NCBI RefSeq assembly: GCF_000725495.1
Contig: NZ_KL647042.1
Location: 62,001-126,000 of the forward strand
Origin: Streptomyces aureus
GTDB lineage: Bacteria; Actinomycetota; Actinomycetes; Streptomycetales; Streptomycetaceae
Length of the DNA stretch: 64,000 nt
Direction: 5' to 3'
The first letter of the stretch is position 1. Each line of letters opens with the position of its first letter. Position numbers and translations under genes: made by a program. Below the pieces are notes generated by a model that worked only from the letters and a program-made list of their open reading frames with translations, was not told the origin of the DNA and did not search any database. Shown one piece after another: positions 34,511 through 42,293 of the stretch.

Positions 34511-35413
34511 TCAGCGGCCGGCGCCGCCGTCCGCGTTCGGGCCGGCGTAGTCCTCGCCGTAGGCGCCCTTGGCGGGGCGGCGTCGGCGCATGGGCGGTTC
34601 GACGCCGTCCGCGAGGCGGCGGGCGGTGAGGAGGAAGCCGGTGTGGCCGATCATCCGGTGGTCCGGGCGGACGGCCAGGCCCTCGATGTGCCAGTTGCGG
34701 ATCATCGACTCCCAGGCGGTCGGCTCGTTGAAGCAGCCGATCTCGCGGATGGACTCGACAGTGCGCGCGAGCTGGGTGGTGGTCGCCACGTAGCAGCAGA
34801 GGATGCCGCCGGGGACGAGCGCCTTGGAGACGGCCTCCAGGCACTCCCAGGGGGCGAGCATGTCGAGGATGACCCGGTCGACGTCGGTGTCGCTCAGGTT
34901 GTCCTGGAGGTCGCCGACGGTGAGCTGCCAGGCGGGGTGGGGGCCGCCGAAGTAGCGCTCCACGTTCTGCTGGGCGATCTCGGCGAAGTCCTCGCGGCGC
35001 TCGTAGGAGTGCAGCATGCCCTGGTCGCCGATGGCGCGCAGCAGGAAGCTGCTCAGCGAGCCGGAGCCGACTCCCGCTTCCACGACGCGGGCGCCGGGGA
35101 AGATGTCGGCGAAGGCCAGGATCTGCCCCGCGTCCTTGGGGTAGACCACGGCGGCGCCGCGGGGCATGGACAGGACGTAGTCGGGGAGCAGGGGGCGCAG
35201 CGCGAGATAGGCGACGTTCCCCGTGGTGCGGACAACGCTGCCCTCGGGAGCGCCGATCAGCTCGTCGTGGGGGAAGGAACCCTTGTGGGTGTGGAAGTTC
35301 TTCCCGGCCTCGAGCGTGAACGTGTAGTGGCGGCCCTTGGGGTCGGTCAGCTGAACCTGGTCCCCGACCTTGAAGGGCCCGCGCCTGCGGGCGGCACCGG
35401 TCGGTTCGGACAT
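34511..35413 (-). CDS. trmI: tRNA (adenine-58-N1)-methyltransferase TrmI
   Basis: A 300-residue SAM-dependent enzyme that makes m1A58 in the T-loop of tRNA. A small N-terminal beta domain (residues ~10-65) precedes the Rossmann domain, with motif I VVEAGVGSGSLSSFLL near residue 110 and VDRVILDMLAPWECLE holding the substrate-site aspartate. The C-terminus is basic (MRRRRPAKG). The ATG lies 42 bp after the stop of the upstream membrane protease gene. Confidence 0.93.
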   Translation of the reverse strand: MSEPTGAARRRGPFKVGDQVQLTDPKGRHYTFTLEAGKNFHTHKGSFPHDELIGAPEGSVVRTTGNVAYLALRPLLPDYVLSMPRGAAVVYPKDAGQILAFADIFPGARVVEAGVGSGSLSSFLLRAIGDQGMLHSYERREDFAEIAQQNVERYFGGPHPAWQLTVGDLQDNLSDTDVDRVILDMLAPWECLEAVSKALVPGGILCCYVATTTQLARTVESIREIGCFNEPTAWESMIRNWHIEGLAVRPDHRMIGHTGFLLTARRLADGVEPPMRRRRPAKGAYGEDYAGPNADGGAGR

Positions 35414-35454
35414 GTGAACAGCCTACCGGTCCCGGACGGGGCCGCCGACCACGG

Positions 35455-37248
35455 TCAGGAGGGGCGGGCCATGGCCTTGACGAAGGCGCGTTCCACGTCG
35501 GCGGCGGACAGGACGCCGTAGATCTCTCCGGAGTCCTCGACGACGAGGTATTCGGTGGCGGGGCTGGCGCGCAGGGCGTCGAGGAGGTCTTCTCCGGCGA
35601 GTTCGGCGGAGACGCGCATGCCGTCGGTGAGGTCCTGGGCGAGGCCGCTGACGGCGACCCAGGGGCGGCGGTGTTCGGGGACGCCGACGATGGCGGCCTC
35701 GCGGACGAGGGAGAGGGGTTCTCCGTCGGCGTCGACGACGACCAGGGCGCGGGCGCCGACGTCGTTGGCGCGGCGGAGTGCCTCGGAGAGGGGGGTGGTG
35801 GTCTCGACGGGGACGGCGCGGCGGGTGAGGGCGCGGGCGCGGAGTTCCGGGAGGTGTTCGCGCAGGCGGGCCATGCGGAGGCTGTTTCCGGCGCCGGTCC
35901 AGATGATCGCCGCGAGGATGGCGGCGAGGAGGGCGTCGGTGATGGTGTCCATGCTGCCGGTGTTCTCGGGGGCGGCGCCGAGTGCGTCGGACTGCGTGAG
36001 GAGGGGGAGTCCGATGAGGACGGAGACGGCGAGGGCGCGGCCGACCCAGGCGGCGGCGACGGTGCCGCTCATGGCCCTGCCGGTGATCTTCCAGACGACG
36101 GCGCGGAGCATGCGGCCGCCGTCGAGGGGGAGGCCGGGGAGCAGGTTGAACGCGGCGACGATGAGGTTGGAGATCATCAGGCCGGCGAGGAGGACGCCGG
36201 GGACGGTGCCGGGCTCGACGGGCTGCATGGCGAGGTAGAAGACGCCGGACAGGACGAGGGAGAGCAGGGGGCCGACGAAGGCGAGGACGAACTCGCGGCC
36301 GGGGGTCTCGGCTTCCTTCTCGATCTCGGAGACGCCGCCGAAGAACTGGAGCTGGATGCGGCGGACCGGGAGTTTGAAGCGGAGGGCGGCGACGGTGTGG
36401 GCGAGTTCGTGGACGAGGACCGAGGCGTAGAAGGCGACGGCGAAGAAGAGGGAGACGAGGTAGCGGGCGGCGCCGAGGTCGGGCAGGACGCGGTCGAGCT
36501 GGCCGCCGAAGACCCAGGTGATGAGGGCGGCGACGAGAAACCAGCTGGGTGCGACGTAGACGGGGACGCCGAAGGGGCGGCCCATGAGGATGCCGCCGCC
36601 GGGTTCCTTGGGCCTGCGGGGCGGGCGTCCCTTGCCGGTGCGGGCGCGGGTGCGGTGGGGGGCGCCGGGGTCGTCGCCCTGGGTTCGGCCCTGGCCGCCG
36701 GGGGGCCCGGGGGCGCGGTCCGGCTCGCTGCCAGTGGTGTCGTCCCGGGTGGGCTCGGTGTGCGCGGCGGTGGCGGGGGCCTTGGCCAGCGGGTCGCGGG
36801 GGGACGGAGTGTGGGGCGCGGTCTCCGGTGCCGGGGGCTCGACCGGCGTACGGGTGCCGGCATCCGCGTCGGAGGAGACGGTGGCGTGGTCCGCGTCGGA
36901 GGAGACGGTGCCGGTGTCGGTGTCGGTATGGGTGTCCGTGGCCGGGTCGGCCGGTGCGCTGCCGGAGTCGCTGCCCGACGGTGAGACGCCGGACTCGGCG
37001 GGGCTCGACGAGGAGACGTCGGAGTCGGCGGCGGCGTCGGGTCCGGACGAGGTGGTGCCGGTGTCCGTGCCGGACGGTGTCCGGGAGTCGTGATCGGGGG
37101 CCGTGGGCCTCGGCCCGGTGGTCTCGGGCCGTGCCGGTCCCGGGTGCGCGCCGGAGGCCGCACCGGTGGAGGCGGTGGGCCTCTCCTGGTGCTCGGTGGC
37201 CCCGCCGGTACCGGACCGCGGCTGCCCGCTCCCGCCGCTCTCGTCCAC
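35455..37248 (-). CDS. Site-2-protease-like membrane metalloprotease with CBS domains and long disordered N-terminus
   Basis: A 597-residue M50-type intramembrane metalloprotease. Zinc-site HELAH is at residues 280-284; the second motif NLLPGLPLDGGRML supplies the third ligand. Multiple transmembrane helices lie between residues ~225 and 460, followed by two CBS domains to the C-terminus. The first ~221 residues are Ser/Thr/Asp/Pro-rich and predicted disordered, with a short repeat around TDTHTDTDTGTVSSDADHAT. The GTG at 37248 has GAGGGG upstream; an internal ATG at 36585 (MGRPFGVPVY) would give only the folded part. Its substrate is unknown; relatives cleave membrane-bound regulators such as anti-sigma factors. 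Confidence 0.87.
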   Translation of the reverse strand: MDESGGSGQPRSGTGGATEHQERPTASTGAASGAHPGPARPETTGPRPTAPDHDSRTPSGTDTGTTSSGPDAAADSDVSSSSPAESGVSPSGSDSGSAPADPATDTHTDTDTGTVSSDADHATVSSDADAGTRTPVEPPAPETAPHTPSPRDPLAKAPATAAHTEPTRDDTTGSEPDRAPGPPGGQGRTQGDDPGAPHRTRARTGKGRPPRRPKEPGGGILMGRPFGVPVYVAPSWFLVAALITWVFGGQLDRVLPDLGAARYLVSLFFAVAFYASVLVHELAHTVAALRFKLPVRRIQLQFFGGVSEIEKEAETPGREFVLAFVGPLLSLVLSGVFYLAMQPVEPGTVPGVLLAGLMISNLIVAAFNLLPGLPLDGGRMLRAVVWKITGRAMSGTVAAAWVGRALAVSVLIGLPLLTQSDALGAAPENTGSMDTITDALLAAILAAIIWTGAGNSLRMARLREHLPELRARALTRRAVPVETTTPLSEALRRANDVGARALVVVDADGEPLSLVREAAIVGVPEHRRPWVAVSGLAQDLTDGMRVSAELAGEDLLDALRASPATEYLVVEDSGEIYGVLSAADVERAFVKAMARPS

Positions 37249-37452
37249 GATGTCCCCTCGTTCGAAGCGTCCCCCGCCCCCCGGTTCGTGCGGAGCGGGA
37301 GGGTCTGGGTCGATGGTATGCGTCCGTCGCGGTGCGTTCCGCCCCGGCACCCCCTCTGTTTTCCGTGCCGTGGTGCCCGCCGCGTCCCGGCGTGCCGTCG
37401 TTGTCCACCGGTGCGGGTTCCGTGTCGGTGGCGGGCCGTATGGTCTGTTGTC

Positions 37453-38445
37453 ATGGAAACCAGCACCGAGGGCGCCTCGCCCGAAGAGGGGGCCGTGGCG
37501 GGCGAAGCCGTCGCGGGCGTTCCGGCTCCCGCGACGGGAGAATCCGTGCCCGGCGGAACCGTGACGGAGCAGAACGTGCCGGAGCGATCCGTGCCGCACG
37601 TCCCGGCTCCCGTGGTCGCGCGGGCGCCCGCCTCGCTGTCGCCCTCGCGCGCCGGCGACTTCATGCAGTGTCCGTTGCTGTACCGGTTCCGGGTGATCGA
37701 CAAGCTCCCGGAGAAGCCGAGTGAGGCGGCGACCAGGGGGACCCTGGTGCACGCGGTGCTCGAGCGGCTGTTCGACGCACCGGCCGCGGACCGTACGGCG
37801 CCGCGCGCGAAGTCGTTGATCCCGGCGCAGTGGGACCGGCTGCGGGAGTCGAAGCCCGAGGTCATGGAGCTGTTCGCGGACGACCCCGAGGGTGAGCGGC
37901 TGGCGCGCTGGCTGTCCGAGGCGGAGCGGCTGGTGGAGCGCTGGTTCACGCTGGAGGACCCGACGCGGCTGGAGCCGGCGGAGCGGGAGCTGTTCGTGGA
38001 GGCGCGGCTGGATTCCGGGCTGACGCTGCGCGGGATCATCGACCGGGTCGACGTGGCGCCGACGGGCGAGGTCCGGATCGTCGACTACAAGACGGGGAAG
38101 GCACCGCGGCCGGAGTACGCCGAGGGTGCCCTGTTCCAGATGAAGTTCTACGCGCTGGTGGTGTGGCGGCTGAAGCGGGTGGTTCCGCGCCGGCTTCAGC
38201 TCGTCTATCTGGGCAGTGGTGACGTGCTGACGTACGACCCGGAGATCGGGGATCTGGAGCGGGTCGAGCGCAAGCTGCTGGCGCTGTGGGACGCGATCTC
38301 GGAGGCGACGGAGACGGGCGAGTGGCGGCCGCGCCCCACGAAGCTGTGCGGCTGGTGTGATCATCAAGCGGTGTGTCCGGAATTCGGTGGTACTCCCCCG
38401 GCATATCCGCTGCCGGTCAGGGCGCCCGGGTCGGGTGCCGGGTAG
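37453..38445 (+). CDS. RecB-family PD-(D/E)XK nuclease with iron-sulfur cysteines
   Basis: A 330-residue RecB-like nuclease. The first ~55 residues are low-complexity. The domain opens with SPSRAGDFMQCPLLYRFR, continues with GTLVHAVLERLF (first Mg ligand His) and reaches the active-site core VRIVDYKTGKA. One Cys before the domain plus CGWCDHQAVC near the end match the four-Cys iron-sulfur staple of AddB/Cas4-like nucleases. It is divergent from the M50 protease gene. No helicase partner is nearby; stand-alone members of this family are common in actinobacteria. Confidence 0.88.
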   Translation: METSTEGASPEEGAVAGEAVAGVPAPATGESVPGGTVTEQNVPERSVPHVPAPVVARAPASLSPSRAGDFMQCPLLYRFRVIDKLPEKPSEAATRGTLVHAVLERLFDAPAADRTAPRAKSLIPAQWDRLRESKPEVMELFADDPEGERLARWLSEAERLVERWFTLEDPTRLEPAERELFVEARLDSGLTLRGIIDRVDVAPTGEVRIVDYKTGKAPRPEYAEGALFQMKFYALVVWRLKRVVPRRLQLVYLGSGDVLTYDPEIGDLERVERKLLALWDAISEATETGEWRPRPTKLCGWCDHQAVCPEFGGTPPAYPLPVRAPGSGAG

Positions 38446-38483
38446 CAGGGCAGAATGGGGCCGGACTAGCGAAGGAGACTTAC

Positions 38484-39155
38484 GTGGCCATCCGCGTCCT
38501 ACTGGTCGACGACCAGCCGCTGCTGCGCACCGGCTTCCGGATGATTCTGGAAGCGGAGCCGGACCTCGCGGTCGTCGGCGAGGCCGGTGACGGTCTCCAG
38601 GCACTCGATCAGGTGCGTGCCCTGCAGCCCGATGTGGTTCTGATGGACATCCGTATGCCGCGGATGGACGGTGTGGAGGCGACCCGGCAGATCACGGGTC
38701 CCGGCCGGGACGGTCCGGCGAAGGTGCTCGTGCTGACGACGTTCGACCTCGACGAGTACGTGGTGGAGGCGCTGCGGGCGGGGGCGAGCGGTTTTCTGTT
38801 GAAGGACGCTCCGGCCAATGAGCTGGTGCAGGCGATCCGGGTGGTCGCGGCGGGTGAGGCGATGCTCGCGCCGAGCATCACGCGCCGGCTGCTGGACAAG
38901 TACGCGGGTCATCTGCCGTCGGGGGACGAGCCGGTCCCGGACACGCTGCACACGCTGACCGACCGTGAGGTCGAGGTGCTGAAGCTGGTGGCGCGGGGTC
39001 TGTCGAACGCGGAGATCGCGGCGGACCTGTTCGTCAGCGAGACGACGGTGAAGACGCATGTGGGGCATGTGCTGACGAAGCTGGGGCTGCGCGACCGGGT
39101 GCAGGCCGCGGTGTACGCGTACGAGAGCGGGCTGGTGCGTCCCGGGGCACAGTAA
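38484..39155 (+). CDS. Orphan NarL/FixJ-family response regulator
   Basis: A 223-residue response regulator. The receiver has VLLVDDQPLLRTGF, the phospho-acceptor Asp in VVLMDIRMP (about residue 55), and the conserved Thr and Lys (LTTFD, LLKD). The C-terminal LuxR-type HTH reads LTDREVEVLKLVARGLSNAEIA. The GTG is preceded by GAAGGAG. No sensor kinase lies next to it, so the partner must be elsewhere or absent. Confidence 0.93.
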   Translation: MAIRVLLVDDQPLLRTGFRMILEAEPDLAVVGEAGDGLQALDQVRALQPDVVLMDIRMPRMDGVEATRQITGPGRDGPAKVLVLTTFDLDEYVVEALRAGASGFLLKDAPANELVQAIRVVAAGEAMLAPSITRRLLDKYAGHLPSGDEPVPDTLHTLTDREVEVLKLVARGLSNAEIAADLFVSETTVKTHVGHVLTKLGLRDRVQAAVYAYESGLVRPGAQ

Positions 39156-39183
39156 TCCCGGCCGGGTCGCGGCCGGTCCCGGC

Positions 39184-39238
39184 CCGTATACGAAAGGGCG
39201 CCCGTTCCATTTCGGAACGGGCGCCCTTTCGTATACGG
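39184..39238. terminator. Very long perfect bidirectional terminator hairpin
   Basis: A 25-bp perfect stem (39184-39208 with 39214-39238) and a five-base loop, ATTTC. It includes GAAAGGGCGCCCGTTCC on one arm. Each strand ends in a CCCTTTCG-like run. It separates the response regulator from the convergent solute-binding gene. Confidence 0.95.
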
Positions 39239-39313
39239 ACTGCCGGCGTGGGTGCCCGGAGCGGGTGCCCGGAGCCCGACGTGCGGCCGTCGGGTCCGGC
39301 TCGCCGCAACCGA

Positions 39314-39342
39314 AAGACCCGGGACCGTCGGTCCCGGGTCTT
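39314..39342 (-). terminator. Second terminator, downstream of the solute-binding gene
   Basis: A 13-bp perfect stem (39314-39326 with 39330-39342, arm AAGACCCGGGACC) and three-base loop, 41 bp after the minus-strand stop at 39383. Confidence 0.88.
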
Positions 39343-39382
39343 GTCCCGGGCCTGGGGCCTCGGGTCGTTCGGCTGGGTCAGA

Positions 39383-40987
39383 TCACTCGCTGACGCCTCG
39401 GCCCAGCTCCCACAGCTGCAGGGTGGAGGAGGAGTTGAGCGCCCACTCCGAGCCCGTGATGTCGTCACGCGCGGCTATGTACTGCTTGCCCTGCCAGAGC
39501 GGGATCACGGGAACGTCGTTGGCGACGATGTTCTGGATCTCGGTGAGGCTCTTCGACGCGGTGAGTCGGTCGGCCTCGCGACGGGAGTCCGGGATCAGGG
39601 TGTTGTTGATCCGGGTGTTCACGTACGGGGAGCCGAGGAAGTTGTCCTTGTCGAGGAACGGCGCCAGGTAGTTGTCGGCGTCGGGGAAGTCGGGGAACCA
39701 ACCCATGCCGTAGACGTCGTAGTCACCCTTCTGCTCCGCGGGGCGGAACTTGGCCCACGGGGTGCCCTGGACGGTGACGTCGAAGAGACCGCTCTTGTTG
39801 AGCTGGTTCTTCAGGACGGTGAACTCCTCCGCGGTGACCGCACCGTAGTGGTCGGTCGTGTAGTGGAGGGTGAGCTTGACCGGGGTGGTGATACCGGCCC
39901 TGGCCAGCAGGGACTGGGCCTTGCTGACGCTCGGGTCGCCGTACTTGTTGAAGAACGCGTTGGCGTGGCCGGTGATGGTCGCGGGGACCAGCGAGTAGAG
40001 CGGCTCGGCCTGGGATCCGTAGACCTTGGAGACGAGCTCGCCGCGGTTGATCACCTGGGCCATGGCCTGGCGGACGGCGGTCGTCTTGACCGTCGGGGCC
40101 TTGGTGTTGAAGGCGAGGTAGCGGATTTCCAGACCGGGCATCTCGTTCAGGTTGACGTTGCCACCCGAAGCGTTGTCCAGCTTGGTGATCTGCTCGGGCG
40201 TCATCGAACGCGTCATCAGGTCGATGTCGCCCTTGTCGAGGGCCGAACCCATGGTGTCGGCGTCCGCGAAGGAGCGCAGCTCGACCTTGGAGTTCTTGAC
40301 CTTCAGCTGTCCCTTGTACCGGGAGTTCTTCGTGAAGACGGCCTTGGTGACGGTGTCGTCGGTGGAGTCGATCTTCACGGTGTACGGGCCGGAGCCGTCC
40401 ACGGAGAAGCCGTCGCGCAGCTTGTTGCGGTCGTAGTCGTTCGGGTTCACGATGCCGGCGACCGGGGTCGACAGCTTGAACGGGAACGTGGCGTCGGCGA
40501 TCTTCAGGTGGAAGATCACCTCGCGGTCGCCGCGGGTCTCGACGGTGTCGATGGTGGAGAGCAGGGCCGCCACACCACTGTCGGCCTTGATGGCGCGCGC
40601 ACGGTCGATCGAGAACTTGACGTCCCTCGCGGTGATCGCGTCACCGTTGGAGAACTCCAGGCCCTCGCGCAGGGTGCACGAGTAGCGCTCGTTCCCGCTG
40701 TCGGTGAAGCCGCACTTCTCGGCCGCTTCGGGCTGGGGCTCGCCGTCGCCACGGGGCTGGATCATCAGCGTCTGCACGGTCTGGCGCAGCACGTTCCACG
40801 TGCCGACGTCGTACGCGTACGCCGGGTCGAACGGTGCCGGGGCATCCTTCGACGCGGTGAACTGGTCCGTGGTACCGACAACGATGGCATCGCCGCTGTC
40901 GCCCCCGCTGGCGGACCCGCCGCACGCGGCGAGCACTGGGGCGAGCAGGCCGACCACGGCCGGCATCACCAAAGTCTTGCGGTTCAT
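39383..40987 (-). CDS. ABC transporter solute-binding lipoprotein (oligopeptide/DppA family)
   Basis: A 534-residue family 5 extracellular solute-binding protein. The lipobox LAAC places the acylated Cys at residue 22 behind MNRKTLVMPAVVGLLAPV. The core shows the family pattern LREGLEFSNGDAITARDVKFS and YDVYGMGWFPDFPDADNYL. GGAG lies upstream of the ATG. The gene is alone: no permease or ATPase genes flank it, and two terminators follow. It probably delivers peptides to a transporter encoded elsewhere or senses them. Confidence 0.93.
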   Translation of the reverse strand: MNRKTLVMPAVVGLLAPVLAACGGSASGGDSGDAIVVGTTDQFTASKDAPAPFDPAYAYDVGTWNVLRQTVQTLMIQPRGDGEPQPEAAEKCGFTDSGNERYSCTLREGLEFSNGDAITARDVKFSIDRARAIKADSGVAALLSTIDTVETRGDREVIFHLKIADATFPFKLSTPVAGIVNPNDYDRNKLRDGFSVDGSGPYTVKIDSTDDTVTKAVFTKNSRYKGQLKVKNSKVELRSFADADTMGSALDKGDIDLMTRSMTPEQITKLDNASGGNVNLNEMPGLEIRYLAFNTKAPTVKTTAVRQAMAQVINRGELVSKVYGSQAEPLYSLVPATITGHANAFFNKYGDPSVSKAQSLLARAGITTPVKLTLHYTTDHYGAVTAEEFTVLKNQLNKSGLFDVTVQGTPWAKFRPAEQKGDYDVYGMGWFPDFPDADNYLAPFLDKDNFLGSPYVNTRINNTLIPDSRREADRLTASKSLTEIQNIVANDVPVIPLWQGKQYIAARDDITGSEWALNSSSTLQLWELGRGVSE

Positions 40988-41451
40988 GCTCGTGTTTCTC
41001 CAGAGCTGTAGGTTCCGCGAACCGGCATGCAGGGGTGGCGCGGCGGTCACGGGGTTACGGCGATGTTCTCGCGATGACATTAGTCCGCACCACAAGGTCG
41101 GCCATACCGATGCCGGAACGGTATTTCGCTCACGCTGCGAAACCGGACGCGGACGCACCGATAAGTGGACACGGGAAGGATTAGTGCAGCCTTTCACCAA
41201 TCGGGACACAAGGGCACGTGAGGGCTTCGTGAAGGAGTGGTGCGGGCACAAGTCGGTCCCGCTGTCGACCCTCCGTCACGTGGCGAACGTCACACGGTAA
41301 AATTGATTGAGCGTTCCGGAATTAGTCATTCCGCCCCGATTTGCATTCCGGGGAATCCTCGCCCGCGCTTACCACAGAGAACCGCCGCCACATTTCCGCG
41401 CGGGTGATTCCCGACGCTGTGTGACGGCGGTGACGACGTTCGGTGATCGGC
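40988..41451. other. Intergenic region upstream of the solute-binding gene
   Basis: 464 bp, noticeably richer in A/T than the rest (for example AAAATTGATTGAG near 41300). It should contain the promoter of the solute-binding gene and the end of the HAD gene transcript. I see no ORF with a ribosome site. Confidence 0.55.
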
Positions 41452-42153
41452 TCAGTGACTTTTTGTCATCAGCCGATGCAGAAAGGGCAGGTCGACCTCT
41501 TCGAGGGAATGGACCACGGTGCGGCGGGCGGCCGGGGCGATGGGTTCGACGGAGGGCACGGCGACGACCTGGCAGCCTGCGGCCTCCGCGGAGGCGACGC
41601 CGGTGGAGGTGTCCTCGATGACGGCGCAGCGTGCCGGTTCGGCGCCGAGCCGGGAGGCGGCCAGGAGGTAGGGGTCGGGGAACGGCTTGGTCCGTTCCAC
41701 CTCGTCGCCCGCCACGGTCAGGGCGAAGTAGTGGGAGCCGACGGCGCCGAGGACACGGTCGATGATCCGCCGGTGCGAGGCGGAGACCAGCGCGGTCGGG
41801 ATCTCGTGGGCCGAGAGTTCGGCGAGGAGTCTGGCGGCGCCCGGCATCAGCGGCAGGGAGTGCCCGATGCGCTCCTCGAAACCGTCGTTGAGCAGCACGG
41901 ACAGTTCGGGGAGGGTGATGTCGGCGCCGGTGGCCTCGATGAGGAATCCCGCGCTGCGGGTCATGGGGCCGCCGACGACGACATGGCGCCAGGAGTCGTC
42001 CAGCGTGTGTCCGAGGGCTTCGAAGACCGCGACCTCCACGTCCCACCAGAAACCCTCGGTGTCCACCAGGGTTCCGTCCATGTCGAGGAGTACGGCCTGC
42101 AGGGCTGAGCCTTCGGCCGTACGAGTTCCGAGCGCGGGGACCGTACTGGTCAT
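41452..42153 (-). CDS. HAD-family phosphatase (beta-phosphoglucomutase/phosphoglycolate phosphatase-like)
   Basis: A 233-residue HAD hydrolase. Motif I is LLDMDGTLVDTE, the cap domain follows, motif II is ALVSASHR, and motifs III/IV are KPFPDPYLLAASRLG and CAVIEDTSTGVASAEAAGC. It is a cytoplasmic, Mg-dependent phosphatase or mutase; the substrate cannot be told from sequence. GGAGG precedes the ATG. It follows metH in the same direction with a structured 140-bp gap. Confidence 0.88.
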   Translation of the reverse strand: MTSTVPALGTRTAEGSALQAVLLDMDGTLVDTEGFWWDVEVAVFEALGHTLDDSWRHVVVGGPMTRSAGFLIEATGADITLPELSVLLNDGFEERIGHSLPLMPGAARLLAELSAHEIPTALVSASHRRIIDRVLGAVGSHYFALTVAGDEVERTKPFPDPYLLAASRLGAEPARCAVIEDTSTGVASAEAAGCQVVAVPSVEPIAPAARRTVVHSLEEVDLPFLHRLMTKSH

Positions 42154-42180
42154 CCTGGCGCACCTCCCTTGAGGGACGAT

Positions 42181-42221
42181 CAGGCCGGCCGCCCCCTGTA
42201 CGCCAGGGGACGACCGGCCTG
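42181..42221 (-). terminator. Two-tier hairpin between metH and the HAD gene
   Basis: Outer arms CAGGCCGG (42181-42188) and CCGGCCTG (42214-42221) enclose an inner stem CCCCTG/CAGGGG (42193-42198 with 42204-42209). On the minus strand it lies between the metH stop (42294) and the HAD start (42153), so it is either the metH terminator or a leader structure. Confidence 0.7.
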
Positions 42222-42293
42222 CGATGGACCGACCAGTGTACGACTTATCCGATCAGTGTGCGTCGAGCCGGGCGCCTGGGCGCGTCGGGACGA

